From positions 367,501 to 431,500 of the forward strand of contig JAUIRK010000883.1 of NCBI GenBank assembly GCA_030549495.1: 64,000 nt of DNA, written 5' to 3'. Each line of letters opens with the position of its first letter. Position 1 is the first letter of the stretch. The DNA comes from Nectonema munidae (Eukaryota; Nematomorpha; Nectonematoida; Nectonematidae). Below, piece by piece: positions 39,701-54,700 of this stretch. The notes below the pieces were generated by a model. It made no database searches and had not been told where the DNA came from. It saw only the letters and a program-made list of their open reading frames with translations. A program made the position numbers and the translations under genes.

Positions 39701-42700
39701 ACAATTCGCCACTTATTTCAATTAGATACCGTAGGTGGAAGCATACTCAGCCATTAGATCAGTACGGGCAAATTTACCGATTTTATGGGAGACGGAGAAG
39801 AATGGTACATTTTTCACTCTTTTGATCTTACTCCTTGCTTGCGTTAATCTCTCCTACTATCTCAAGTTTTGTTTATTTTCCTCATCAGTTCACCATCATG
39901 TGTGGTGAGGTTGCAATTTGATATTCAGCATATAGGAAGGCTTGTGAGAAAAAGCATAAAGAAGAGGGAGGTTCCAAAAATAGCAAATTGTTATATATTG
40001 CCATACCACATCTAGTGTTCTTGTTCTATTCCTCATCACTTTTCCTCACACTGGTTGTAGCTTCTTAACATTCTCATTTTTGCTTTATTCTTCATCACTT
40101 TTTCGTTTTTCTCTGTTGAAAATGTTGAATTTCTGACAACAATACCTTTTTATTATTATTATTATTATTATTGTACTAGACCTTCTTGTCCAGGTAATAT
40201 TTTTTTTATATTTCATATTTAACACTTTATTAAAAAAAATTTCACACTTTGATGAAAAATAGTTTTATAATTAGGCAAATATAACTCTAGTTTAATTTTT
40301 TTTAATCTTTTTGATTAAGGAAACAGTTACTTACAAAAGAGATGCAATGACAACGCTTATTAAAACAGTTCTTCACAATCACGAGAAGTTAAATGACAGA
40401 ATTTTTGAATTCAATGCAAAAATAAAAGAAGAAGCTAAAGATTCTATGAAGGCAACAAGCCAAATTTATCAATAAGACATTTTTAAATTAGATAAATCTA
40501 TGATCAAACGATTTTTGAAGAAGATAACTTGTCTACCTTAACCACAAATGATAGAGAAAATATTGTGTCTACTAAACAAACTCTTTTTCAGAAAATACGC
40601 TACAATAAAAATATTATTCCCCCTCTCAAATTAATCACTTTTTCATCAATTCCTACAGACTATCATTCAGAGAATGGAATGCCTTTCCTACAAATGGACA
40701 AATTTACTTCAACAAATCGAAGAAAAGCAAGTTCTTGGCACAACGTTCTAACTCATTTAAGCCAAGTGTCTAGCATTGAAAATCTCAACATATGTTTAAC
40801 CAAAGTGTAAAAATTGACGCTTTTCATGACAAAATCCAAATTCCTATACTATACACTTCATTGCTTGTGATAAAAAAGAAGAAACTTACAGCTTCAAAAT
40901 TTTACTTCCACCTTTTTCATTTTTATATTAGAGAAATTTATCAAGCTTTGAAATTGCATATAGATGTCGCCAAAGTCAAAAGTATTACTTCTGATTTTGA
41001 AAGAGCAATTATATTTATTCAAATAAAAAGGTTTGATTTTATTTTACTTGATACTTTTTACTAAAAAAATATGTTAGAAATTTTCGAGCGCTAGATTTAC
41101 CAGCTGTTATTTTCACTTTTCTCAAAGCATTTATAGAACATTAGATTTTTCAATCTTGAATACAAGAACAAATTTTAGTTCTTAACTAAAAAAAAAAAAA
41201 AAAATTTAATTTTAATTAAAAAAATTTTAATTTTAACTTCTTTTGCATATGATATTTTTAACATTTCATTTTTTTAATAAATAAAAAATATTTTTCTATA
41301 GAATTTTCATTTTTAAAAGTCATTAAAATAAAATTATGTTTATTTTTAAACAACTTCAAGATCATATTCTACTAAACTTTCAAATTTTTGAATCAAAGCC
41401 TGGAGGAGTGAAAAATCACTCTTTTCCATTTAAGCCTTCTTTGTTTAAAATTATCCAATTTCTAACTTCCATAAGTAATTTGTTATAGCATTTTGAATGA
41501 GCTTTCATGGTCGAATCACATTAACTTTTTCTAATACACTTAAATATTTATTAAAAATTTCATTCGGAAAGAACTTTTTTCATAACACTGACTGACGGAA
41601 CAAAGAAGTTTGACTGTAGCTTCCCCTCCTTCATATCAATCGCTTTCACAAGCATTGCTATATGTTGAATATCAAGTTGCAACAAAACTATAGTGCACAA
41701 CTTTAATGAAAGAGCCTGGGGAAGCACAACAACAAAACATTTTTTCTAGATTGGTTAAAGGTATTGCGAGTTGAACTATCCGGTGAATTACGCTTCGCTC
41801 ACGGTAAATTAGACAGCCATAATCGGTACATCAGTACTACTAATGAAACAAGCAGTACCATATGGTGGCTGCCATGTAGATGTGAAAGTGTCGCCAAACT
41901 TCCACACCCTTACCCTGGGAGTATTTTGGAGATAGATTGGTTTTAAAAATAATATTAGATAGTGAGTGCATCCTGTATAAAAACAAAAACAAGAACAACA
42001 CCACATATCATCCCATTTTATGGAAGGAGAAATAGAAAGAATAGGCGAATAATGCTTACGCGTTTTTCATCGTCGCATATCTTGAACGTGTCAAAGATGC
42101 TTGCAGAAAGAGAAGCGCTCCTACTGTTGGGATTGGCGTATGCTTGAGGAGTGTTGGATGAAGTGGTTGAGCTGGTGTTGCTCTGTGAAGAGGTTGTGGA
42201 GGAGATGGAGGAAGTGCGAACCTGACATTTTTCATCTTCTAGAGCGCGTTTGAAAGTCGCTCCTTGGTACTTAGCGTACTTGATGATGGGCATGTGTTGT
42301 CGCGTACTATTGCACATCCAGGAAACATGTGTTCCATTCACATCCGAAAAGTTCTTCTCTGGTGGTTGACAAAACTGCGTTCTCACCTATACCCAAATAT
42401 TAATGCGCCATTAAAATACTGATTAGTAGATCACGCAACTTTAAGAAAAATGGCTTCCTTAAAGTGTTGAATTTCCATTATTTTATTAAATTAAAATATT
42501 TCTATAAAAAAATAGAGATTAGTGTCATATTAATCGATTTGTCAACATCATCATATTATTAGTCTATAAAACAGAAATTCTTCGTTAATTTTGTTTTAAA
42601 TTTTGCATAATAATATATGCTAATAACTTTGTCCTTAACATGTGTGCAAAGTTTCATCCCAAAAGTTTGGTTAAAAGTAAAAAGTTATTGTAGAAAACTT

Positions 42701-45700
42701 TGTTAATGAAAATTTATAGGACGTAATATCTCGCTTCCTCAAGACTTCTTCAAACATTTATATATATATAGAGGAAATAAGATGGGTATAAAATATATCA
42801 TTTTGATAATAAATATGTTTTTTAAGTTAGGTATATAATAGGCCTATGCTTACGCTCACCATACATAATGCCAGCAAAAAACATAATGTTCTAAAGCAAG
42901 CTTAGGTGTAGTAAAATTAATTTCATGCATCCGTAAAAAAATATACCAAATTTTTTTTTATAGATTTTTTATGTTAAACTTGCTTTCAATCAAACTTTAT
43001 ACAATAAATTTTGGTGTTTCAAAGTTTTAGAATAAACTTTGTCACATTCATAATGCAATTTTTATGTAACAAAGATAACAAAAAAATATAACAATAAAAA
43101 AAAGGGTTCGTCAAAATACATGATAAAAACGGGACTGTCCAGTCTAAAACGGTACGTATTGTTAGCCTTTCTGTGCTAGACAAGTTGTCTACGGTTTGGT
43201 CTTGCCAGACCACTGAATTAAAATGGGAAAAGCTGAGCAGTCTCATTTGTTAAAATTTAATCAATGATAAAGCTCTTGGCAAACATCTTTCTGATATGGC
43301 TTGCCACTTTTCAAGGTCACATAACTTGAGGCAAGGACTTTGTGTTATCCCCTAAACACAATCGTTTCAATAATAAATGAACATCTCATATATGTCATCT
43401 CAAAAAAAGTGTGATATTATTTTTATCCAAAAACAGAGATTTAAAAAAGATCAAAATTTTTTCAAGGAGAAAGTGATATTGACTCTTAAATGAAATTTGT
43501 TTTACATTTTTACTTTTTACCTCAGTTAAAGTAGAAAATTCATTTTATTTGTGCTCCCATATTTGTCTGAAAAAAGAAGACAATTAAAAGTTGGAAATCT
43601 AAAATTTTATAAGTTACAAAGCAGTGGCGGATTCAGAAATTTCTTATAGGAGGGGGGAAGGGCGAAATCTATTTAAATTTGTTACAATTTTGCTAAAAGT
43701 CTTCAGAGAATACGACAGCTGTATTATGTCTTTTAGAATCACTAATTACCTAGGTTTTCATATTTTTAACATTATTTTCCCATGAATAAATTGCAAAAAT
43801 TTATTTGTATACATGTAGGGGTAATTTTCAAAGCCATTTTTCATAGGGGGCCTAGGCCCATAAGCCCCCCCCCCCACCCCCACCCCTTGGATCCGCCACG
43901 GCTACAAAGTATATTCCAGGATTATTATTAAAATATTTTGTGAAAAAATCTTCAATCTTCTCTAGCTTCCATCTGTCGCTTGAATCTCAACACAACAGGA
44001 TTTAGTGTACATAAACACAATTTGAAAACTTTACACTAACAGAAGAACAGACATCAGTAGTACACAGTACATCCTTTATAACACGGATGGCGAGGGACAA
44101 TCCGCGGGAACACATGTTGTTGTATGACCATAAAAACGGGATCCAAAACTCCTCCCACCAATAGTGTAATAACACTCACCTCCATTAAGTGGTTGGGATG
44201 CGCAGTAGAAAGAGTTTTCGTGGAAAATAAACTGAGATCAAGTTTAAGAGTCTGGCACAGGCCTTTGATCAGGGTGGCTGGCTGAGAAAAAGAGAAGTCC
44301 CGCAAATCGTTGCTGAAAGCCTGCTTCTTGCTGGCTATCGTGATGCAGGGAATTTCTTGCAAAAAGTGCTCCATGCCGAAAGAATTGGCGTTTTCAAGGG
44401 ATGCCGACTTCGTTGATGAGAGGAGGGAAGATTTTGCGCATTTGGTTTCTTTTGCTCCTGCGCTAGGATTGGAATGGTGGGTGGAGATGATATTTTTGAA
44501 ATCGGTGTTGCTGCTTTGTTTACCATTCTTTTTGTCATCTTTGTTGTCCAGGAGAAAGGGGTAGGGTATGGGGTTTTCAAATAAGTGTGGTGGACCGTTT
44601 TCATCTGTGTAGAGTAGGAATTCGTTTTCTAAAGAATAAATCCATAAAAACTTTCTTAACCGGTTATCGACATATGTCGACTTTACAAAAATAAAATCGT
44701 CTGCGTTTGCCAATACTCTTTAATACAAATCTTCTGCTTTACAATAGATATCGTCTGATTATTCTGGTCGTTAATGGGTTAAAAGCTTTTGCTTTAATTC
44801 TAGCAAAATTTCTGAAATTTAGCTTTTAGCATATCTCAATAAGGATACTTATCAAAATAATACATTTAAAAATAGTTATGACAATCAAAGAGATTGATCG
44901 TACATTTTTTTCTATATTTAAAACAAATAATAATAATAATAGACATTAAATTCTGTCAATGCCGAGCCCCGTACATTTTTTTCTATATTTAAAATAAACA
45001 ATAATAGATCTTAAATTCTGTCAATGCCGAGCCAGAGAATAGGAATAAGCTCTTATTCTGCACGAAATTCCTCAAAGACTTGAGTCTCTTATAGCCTTTG
45101 ACAAAAAGTATCTAAATCTGTCTTCTTGTGGAGGGGTTGTTTTTGAAACTGAATGATCTAGAGATGAAAAGAAAATAAGAAACGCTATAAACCTCTTTGG
45201 AAAGCAATTGTTGCCCATTGCCTTATGGGGTAAGTTCTTCAATGATCAAAGACTAATGCTTTCAATTGTGAAAATAAAATGGTCAACGCTAGAAAGGGCA
45301 TCGTATATAGTTTACGGACATAAAGATTACGCTTCCAACTGCTTATGAAAAAGGGATGTTGGGAAAACTTATGTAAGAGTAGCTTCACATGACGGCTTAT
45401 AAAAGCCTTATAAAAATAGACTACGTAGAAGTGCGAAAAGGAAGGAGAAGAAATTTCAAGAGAGTTTGATATCAGAGTAGCGTTAAAACAACGTGCGCCT
45501 TTAAACGCTCTTTTGCTTGCTATAGTCATTGATGTGCTGTCTGAATAACTGAGAACAGAAGAACTATGGAAACTGTTATTTGCGATGGACTTGCGATTAT
45601 GACTGACAGCGAAGAACAGCTCTAGAGAAGACTTGACATGTGGTAAGAAATCCTAGAAAAGTACAGAGAAAGGATGCATACTGAGAGATATCATGGTTTG

Positions 45701-48700
45701 TAGTAAAAGGGTGACCATTAAAGACAGGCATGGAGAAGAGTCAAATCAAGTGAAAAGTTTCTAGCATGTGGGATCGCAGTATGTCTCTAGAGGAAATTGC
45801 GAAAAAGCCGTTCAGAGAAAACAGGTCGAGAAGTAAGCAGTCATCACAGATAAAAAGATGCAGATGAGTTTGAGAGCAAAAATATAAACGACAATTGTCG
45901 GACCGATGATGACTTATGGATTCGAATGCTGGAGCATGAAGAAGGATGAAAGAAAGTTTAATCTGCAAACATATATATGTATAGGTGAAGCAATGGTTCC
46001 GTTTTCGGTAAACACTCTTGTAAACAATACATTAAAAACAAGCCCATCAAATTTGGTTATAAATTTTGGGTTGGCTCAACAAGATGCAATTATGTTATAC
46101 ATACAGTGTATATCTTTGGTAAAAACTCTGAAAAAATGTGCAGACGATACTGCAGAAATGAAAAAAAAGTATTCAGATTTCAAGACCTTCAATCGTTGTA
46201 TGCTACAATTTTAATATGGGAGGTGTAGACAGACTGGATCAGAATATTTCATATTATATGATCAATATGAGAAATAAAAAGTTGTATTGGCCTGTATTTC
46301 GCTACATGGTTGATTTGGCCGTCAATCTTTTCAAATCCATAGATATCAGAGAAAAATGTTTAAAGAACATCCTTTAGACTTGTTACCTTTCAGAAGAAAT
46401 ATTGTGAACTTTTATTGAATTAGTATTCAAAGCCAAAATTTTTCAATTTTCCATCACGAAAAAAAGAACTTTCTCTTTCAAATGAAGAAACAAAATTAGA
46501 CAAGTTTGATCATTGGATATAAAAAGGAAGGCAAAGATGTGCAACGAAAATGCGCAAGAACAACGGTTTGCATCTAGAAGAGTGCTTCACCTATTATCAC
46601 AATGCAACATAATTTTTAGTCAAATAAATAAAACTAAATAATAATCATTAAAACTAAGAACATATGAAATATAAAATTATTATAATTATATATACGTGTA
46701 TATGTATATATATTTAAACAACGGGTCCAATTGATCGCCATTATCAGTTTAAATCAGGGATCGACCCCCACCCCACATAGAAATGCTTCCTAAAAACATT
46801 AATCAATGTCCAACAAGGGAGATAAAAAATTTAAACAAAAATGTTTCATATATCCTATACTATACAATGTCGTAAGCTATGTTTAAAAAGAAAAAGGAGA
46901 TTTATTGCTACTATAAAGTAAAAAAAGCATAGCACAATTTGGTAAGTTAGTCTATCTTATTGACCCCTAAAGATCTGTTATCGACCCCCAGGGATCGATA
47001 TCTACCACTTTGCCGACCCCTGGTTTAAACTGATGTCGATATTTTTATATCAATAAAAAATATATTCTCTATAATTAAAAAATTTATTCCAATTTTATGC
47101 TATTTAATGCATAATCTTTACAAAAAAATAAATAATTTATGTTATCTTTTACTTGATTAAAATAAAATTTACATAAATTTTTAATATTTCTCCAAAAGGA
47201 TACTTTATAATAATATATAAATTATTATTATTTATTTTATAGATATACACACTAAAATTTATTAAGAATAAGAAAAAAGAAATGTGTAAAATCTTGTATT
47301 TTTATGTAATTAAAAAACTGAAAATAAAGTTAATTTTTCGGAAAAATAAATTTATAAAAAAATTCGTTTCAAAAATTATAAAAGAGGTTTTAGACCAATT
47401 CTATTTGGAGCAATCGTAACTTTGGACAAGTTGGTTTTAGACGGAGTCACATTGGACCATCATTAGTTATGGGATCAAGCGTCTCTAACCGATATATTTC
47501 ATATATAATAGCTGAGCTGTAGTTTTTTTCTGAATTTCATTCCGACTCTAAAATCAGAATAAAGAGTTCCATAATCGAACAAATGTGATTCTGATTCCAA
47601 GGCTTCGCATAAAAGGCAAACAGAAAATTTTAATTTAGAAGAAAACCTGCTGTGATTGTAGAGTTTTGCAATTGCAGGATCTGATTTCCCGAAAATTGAG
47701 ATGGAAACTTGGGAAGAGTGATTGACTTAGCGTATGTTTGTGTTAGGACGCCCGTTTTGAAAATGTTCGCTTTGGAAGGAAAAGAAGAAGTTCTGTCTAA
47801 GCAAAAGCCGTTTGTGTTGAAAGCAGTGTTATTACTCTCGTAATTCATCATCTTTTCTTGCTTTATCGTGATCGAATTTTGGGAGAATGCCTGCATTTGA
47901 TTGGTGGATATCGTGGACACGAGATTGTGATCCAAGGCTTTGAAATTCTTGAAATCACTGCTGTCTCTTGAAAACGCGCTGAACTGCTGCGAATCGATTG
48001 CATTTGTGTGATTGATGTCGGCAACAAAGGATCTTTTCAACTGTTTTCCACTACCCTTGCTTCCAAACTCCTAAACATATTCATAGGATGTATATTCCCT
48101 AGAATATTTGTTATATCATCAGCGTTACCTTTATGAATTTTAGAAAAACTCAAGATTAGATTAAAAATAAATCTGGGGTTAGGGTTAGGATATTAATGTA
48201 TAAGTTACGACCGACCGACCGACTTTACGGCGACGACCACAATACGGTATTTTTTTATATGTTTTTCAAAGTCATATAAATCAAATGTAGTAAATTTACA
48301 AGGTAACACTAATACTTTTTTTATGCTTAGTCTACTGTCGATAAGAATAAGTTTGGAAAAGTAAATGAAAAGGAGTCTTTTGAAAATAAATGATTCCAAA
48401 TTTTGTATCCTTTATATGTTCTTCATTTTAACCTAAAAAAGTATTTTTAAGAGAGTTTCTCAAAGAAAATCTGTCAATAAAATTGTAAAAACGTTTCAAC
48501 ATATTAAAGAACATAGCTCAAAGATGATAAGATTTTATTCAGTATGCATACACTTCCTAAAGAAAATCTGTCAATAAAATGATCAAAAGGTTACTTCAAA
48601 AATACTGAAATATATATAAAGGTTAGACTTAAGATCAAGATCGGCTTACGAGTGGTCGGTCGGAACCAAACCGAGTCGTAAGCCGACGACTACGTGTTTT

Positions 48701-51700
48701 TGTTCAGTTTTGTAAATCTTACAGTAGTCCTTATTTTGGTTTCCATTTTCAAGTAAGTTGCGCATGAGGTATTATTTTTCGTTATGTCTTGTTCAAAACA
48801 TGTAATGTTGATTTGAGAAAACTATCCTTCAACAGAATGAAATAGTATTCTCATGAATTTAGATTAAAATTTAAAAGCTTGGAACAATTTATTAATTTAT
48901 CTGAAATTTTAAATTTTCAACACAATTAAAATTTTTTATTTTTTATATTAGTTTGCGTATTCGACTAAAGAAGGACTTGACTTCGAATCCCTGATTTTAA
49001 CGTTTATTTTGAAATATCCTTGGGATAAATTTCGTGCAAAGAAATATCTCGAAAGACATATTAATTGCGAATGTCTATAAATTGAAAGCGCTATACGTTG
49101 TATGTTTCATATCTAATTGGCATAATTGATAAATTTGAAGAATAATGAAGATAAAAGTCAAAAAATGAGGATATATAAAATTAAAGTACAATGTTCAAAT
49201 AAAAAATGACTTGTTAAAATGTTTGCTTAAACTAAAATTTCCATCGAACATATCTTTCCCATATGTCCGAAATAGGATGATCGATTGGAACTGATTTAGG
49301 GTCATTTTATGCGAAAATTGAGAGCATTACTTGTTATCATGAAATCGCTCATCTTTTTCAAGCCAAAATTTAATACCAAAATGAAAGACATGAACAGAAA
49401 CATATGATAAAAATTTTGGTGCAGAATGAGAAGTGAACTTTCAATCAAAGGAGAAGAAACGAGGATTGAAAACTATCTTTGATACATCCAACTTTGAGGA
49501 AAAAGAATTTTTATGCTGAAATTTTTATTATTATTATAATGTCCCCGTTTGATGTATTATTATTTATAGAAAGGTATTTTTCTATAAATTATAACCTACT
49601 ATTTTCACTTTCCAATAAAAAAAGGTTTGAATACAAAAGAAATTTCTATGAATTGGTTAAAACAAGTGTGTTAGGAAAAATTTATAATATTCTGTTATTG
49701 GAGTGAATATTTTTCCCGCACCCCCCCCCCCCCCCCCCCACAAACAAAACTTTGAAAAGGGTTCTGCATCTAGACATAAACGAATCCATGACGACAGCAA
49801 TAATGGGTTCATTTTATTGATTTATGAGCTGGGTACAAAAAAGAAAAACATACACATTGTAATAAATAAAGATTCTTCGCGTTTACCATGTGTTTGGCGC
49901 CCAAAAGAAAGAAAACAAATATTTTATGGACTAAAGAGGAGAAAAATACCTCCAAGCACTTTTTGTGAGTCAAAAGCGGTTCCAAATACTTTGACATGAA
50001 TGCAGGATATTTACTTCCGGAGTTCGAGTTGTTTTGGGTGGTGGTTGACGTTAATTCTACGGGTATTGGCAAGTTCCACGCCTCCTCGATTGAAGGAAGC
50101 GGCTTTAAGCTGGGTCCGGTGGTGGCAGCAAGAGGTGTTCCATTCACACCTCCAAGAACTTCAGAATGAGAGGCGTTTGAAGAAGCTTTTTTATTAGCAA
50201 GAGAGGATGTTGACGAGGATGAAACTGAAGCTGTGGATGCTTTGAGGGATAAAAGGGAATTGTTGTTGCTGTTGTTGTTTGCATTGGAGGAAAAGTTGGG
50301 ATTGGCTGAGATGAATTCTTTGAGTTTGGAAACGCGAACGGGTAATGCAGGATTAGGATCGCCAGCTTAAAGAATCATTCAAGTTTGAGAAAGGAATTTA
50401 TTTGAACAAAGGCATTTCATTCTCATTTAAGGAAAAAAATTTGAGCAATGTTAAAGCATCAATGAAAGATAGCAGGAAGCACCTTATAAAAGTGTTGCGT
50501 TCCAACAAATATATGGGAAAATAAGGAATGCTTCAAACTAAAATTAAGGAGATTAAAAAGGAATTAATTAAGTTAATTAATAAATAAATTAATTATTTAT
50601 TAATTAAGGAATTGCAATTTATTGATTTTATTTCTAACAACGGCGACAACTAAAAACTTAAAAGTTTAAATGACTTAAGAATATGAAAAGGTAAAATAAA
50701 AATGTTTAAAATTCTGAAGCAAATACTTCTTTTGAATTAAAAGTGCTTTCATGCTGATGTATGCGGGCAAACGCAAAAAGAGATAAAATTTTGTGAAATA
50801 TAATTAAGTGAGTTAGCTAAAATATAGTTGTTAGAGTTAATCATTAAAGATGTCGTTCATTTCCCATAAGACAAATAAATTTCCTAAACAGAGAGATTGG
50901 AAGCTTTTTTTAAAGTTGTTGTAGGGAGAGGCGATGCAAACATGAAAAAATGACATTTAAAGAGATCAACTTTTAAGATCATCAAGTCAATAAAATGGAA
51001 TTTTTGTTAAAAACATTTAATTAACGTTATATCGCGTATAGTTACGATATGTGAAGGTAGAAATAGTAAAAACCGTTTAAGTTTGATTGCCTTTTAGTGT
51101 AAGGATTTGTAAAAATCGAATATGAAAAATTTAATTATTTTAAAACTGTTATAATAAAATGTACAAAAAAATGTTCAAGCAAAATATTACATGGATTTAA
51201 ATGGATTAAAAGTTTGCGCAAATCTTTAAAAATAATAAAATAAAAATGTTATTTTGTATCAAAATAAAAAATACTACAAAAGGTTTGCAACACAGGCAAA
51301 ATTAGGGAACTTGCACATTAATTGGCGAAAATTGTTGCGACGCGTTTCTAGACATTATTTTCGTGAACTATTAACAGATTTTAATTAAAAAATCATGTAG
51401 TCCAAATGTTAAAAGCTATCTGCCAAAGAACAATGGTCTAGATATCAACCAAGAGCTGGTTGAATCGCAAGTCTCATATTTCTTGCATAAAGCAATACGG
51501 ATGAATATTCCTGGTGATTAACAAAGATCAAGAGGAAAGACAAAGATAATTTATTGTTTTAAGAGCTATTTGCCTAGAGAGCACAATTAAATCCAAATCT
51601 AAGCATTTTCATTGTTTGATTCAAGATTCTGTAATAAAGAAAAGTAAAATTTTGTTCATTTGCTTAGAAATACAAAAGAAAAAGCGGTTGTCTTGTGAAG

Positions 51701-54700
51701 CGTTGTGGTAATCGCATTTTAAATTAGAAAGATGTAGAAACGAAAACAATTTTGGATTTTGATTCACTCAGATTCTTAAATAATGAAGGATAGATGAAGG
51801 AAATCAGAATAGTTTTGAATTAGTGCATAATTTTGTCACGCGCCCTAAGCGCTGATGCAGTTGAACGAGGGATAGCTCTTATTCAGAATTTTAATCACGG
51901 TATCACGTATTTGAAAAGTATATCCTTAATTTTCATTATACCAAAAATGTATCAATAACAATTTTAAAGAGACAATTTATTTCCTACAATTTTTTAAAAG
52001 TATGAAGGACAAGAATTCATCTTTAAAAAGAAAAAAATATTATTGCGATGTAAAACTTAAAAATAATAATGCCTACCTCTGATAGCATTGGTATAGCAGG
52101 TGAACGCATCAAAGAGCATGCCACAAGCTTCGTAGAGGAGCGCAAGATTGACCCACGCCGGAGCAAACTTCCTGTCCAACTGAACAGCGCAGATGTAGGC
52201 TTGGAGAGCATCCATAGCTTGATTTTGCTGCTGATACAGTACACCAATCGAGGCCCAGGTGTGTGCGCTTGCTTCTGACTTGTCTATGGACTGTCGATAC
52301 GATACGAACGCATCGTGGATTTGGCCTTGTTTGGCAAAACATCTGAGAAAAGAAGGAAATCCTAAATGTGCATTTTCTCCGCCTCTCCACTCCAAAAGTA
52401 CCAAGGGGGTTCGTGAAGATAGTTAGAAAATTTAGCGAGAGAGTCGCAAAAATTCGTAAAAAATAGAGTTTAGTATTGATTTTTGTGATATTTATCTATC
52501 TGATAAATAAAATTTTCAATTTTTTTGATATAATGTAATTGTCATTATTGGATCAATAAATATTGTGTGATAAGGTATGAAATGGAACATTTAAAATTGT
52601 TAGCATCTGAAAACTTTAAACGCATATACAATTTTAAAAATAAAATTCTCAAAATTTAAATACTCATATCTTTTCCTACAATAAAAAAAACGTAAACTTT
52701 TTATATGTATGATAGGTTGTACTTATCACAGAAGGCAAGCAAATCGAACACAGGTTTCGACCTTTTTGGGTGTTATCAGTTTGATGCAGGCTGCTATTTA
52801 CATTTCTACAAATGGAACTGAACCTCAGAGCCAAACTACTTGAAATCATCTAATATAGGTATATAGATTTACAGCGGGATGCCGCCCTCTTTCCTAGTTT
52901 GGTGTAGCGAGATTAAAGTCTTGGGTCCCAAACTAGAGATGTTTTTTATATCCGGGAAAGCCAATGTCAGAATTAATTCTTTTAGTGGATGCGGATGCCA
53001 TATTTGCAATTCTAAGCAACCATAAGTTTTATACTTCTAAAAAGTTTAGAGATATATAAAATAAAAATTGCAAAATTTGGAAAAAAACTTTGAGGTATAT
53101 AGCCAAGAGAATACCGCGAGTGCGGATTTTGAAATTTAAATGAGGCGCAGATGAGGATGTTAAGGGGATATAAAATTACCTGCCCAAGAAATACCAAGAC
53201 TGACCATTTGTAGAGTCTAATTTGAGAGAGGCTTGGAGAAGGGAGATGCACCTGGAGAGGATGATTGACGTATCACTCTTCGTGCATGCTAAACTATTTT
53301 TTGGGAGGACGGGAGAGGAGCTTTCAAGAGCAGGCTTATTTGTTGGCTCTGATGGATGTGAGGAGGTTCGTAAATCACTTTGAGAAAATGCAGTGGAAAA
53401 GAGTATCCAGGCGAGTTGCTTCAACGCGTTTGTCTAAAAATAGGAAGTATCATCTTGTACAAATTTTATCGGCTTTGAAGACCAAAATTTTTAAGACTAA
53501 TCGCCTGCTTTTTTCAATAGAATTTTATATACTATTTCTTGGTACGCTGGTGTCACACTGGTCGCCAAACGGAAATAACAACGTAATGTGATCAAACATA
53601 TATAGAGTACAAGTGCATATCTTATCATTTAAAAAATCCATTTTGTATAAAGAAAGACGAACTACACTTAAAAGATAATATACTAAATCTTCCCTCCACC
53701 AATTGATTACACTCATTCTTCTTCTTCTTTGGAAACCATTTAAAAGTAGATTGATTTTCCAGAATTCTCAAACCCAAGAGACATTTTAGCATCAAAGCCG
53801 GGCATTTTAGGGCTTTTATTAATCACAGCGTGTTGGGGTAGACCAGTTAATTAAGGAAAATGTTTGAGCTTTCTTGATTTTTACTCTGAAATAGACATTA
53901 TGTGCATCATCGTAGTTGCGATCCACTTATTTCATATCTCTTTTCGCATCTTCTTTTCCAAATAGAAACTAAAAACGTTGTTGTATATTTTGAATTCACT
54001 ATACCGATGATTTTGACTATTTAAATGCTTTCCTCAATTTGCATAATAATTAAAAAATGATTAACCAATTTCTAAATAAGCCATGTGTGCTAAATTTTGG
54101 AAGCCAATTTGCAGCCTTAGGAATAGTCTGGAATTAGGTTTAGTATTGGAGTTGTTGAGGTTAGATTTAGTGATAGCGCAATCGTATATGCATTTATATA
54201 TACATTTTTTGGCATTCTTCACACAAACTTTTCTATTTATTTGTATTAATACACCTCTGACACAAAAACATCTAGACATAAAAACACACATACATCCAAG
54301 GAAGCAGATCCTTAGGTGGACAAACTTTTTTTACAAAAAAATTTGTGTCTCAATCTCAACCGTAAAACAACTAACTAAAATAATATGGAAAGTCCACTCA
54401 CAAGCCAAACAAGTTTTTAATCATATAAAAGAGATATAAATTCGAAGAAATTATTGCTTGAGTGAACGATTTTTCACCACCATGAAATCACATTGTAGTT
54501 AGAGCACCACCCCCCCCCCCCCTCCTCCCCCTATCCCAAATGTGCGTCCCTGATACATGCATGCATACACACATACAAATACATAGATATTGGCATTGCC
54601 TCGGCCCAGATGTGCGCCCCTGATACATACATAGGTATTGACATTAGCCACCCATATACCGAAATACTTAAATTTCAAAAAGAGCGGCATCCAACATTAC

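Noticed and set aside
44310-44564. Plus-strand 84-codon ORF
   Set aside because: It is antisense to the UTX exon with [10 protein letters not shown]; no independent support.
48170-48192. Telomere-like GGGTTAGGGTTAGG
   Set aside because: Only two units occur, in the middle of a gene; this is no evidence of an internal telomere array.
49479-49706. 75-codon plus-strand ORF in a UTX intron
   Set aside because: The AT-driven composition (Ile, Phe, Lys, Asn, Tyr) is as expected by chance here.
50015-50020. Inner donor GGAA|GTAAAT as the end of the UTX linker exon
   Set aside because: Its phase does not fit the next recognised exon, whereas the donor at 49,949 does, with the frame open between them.
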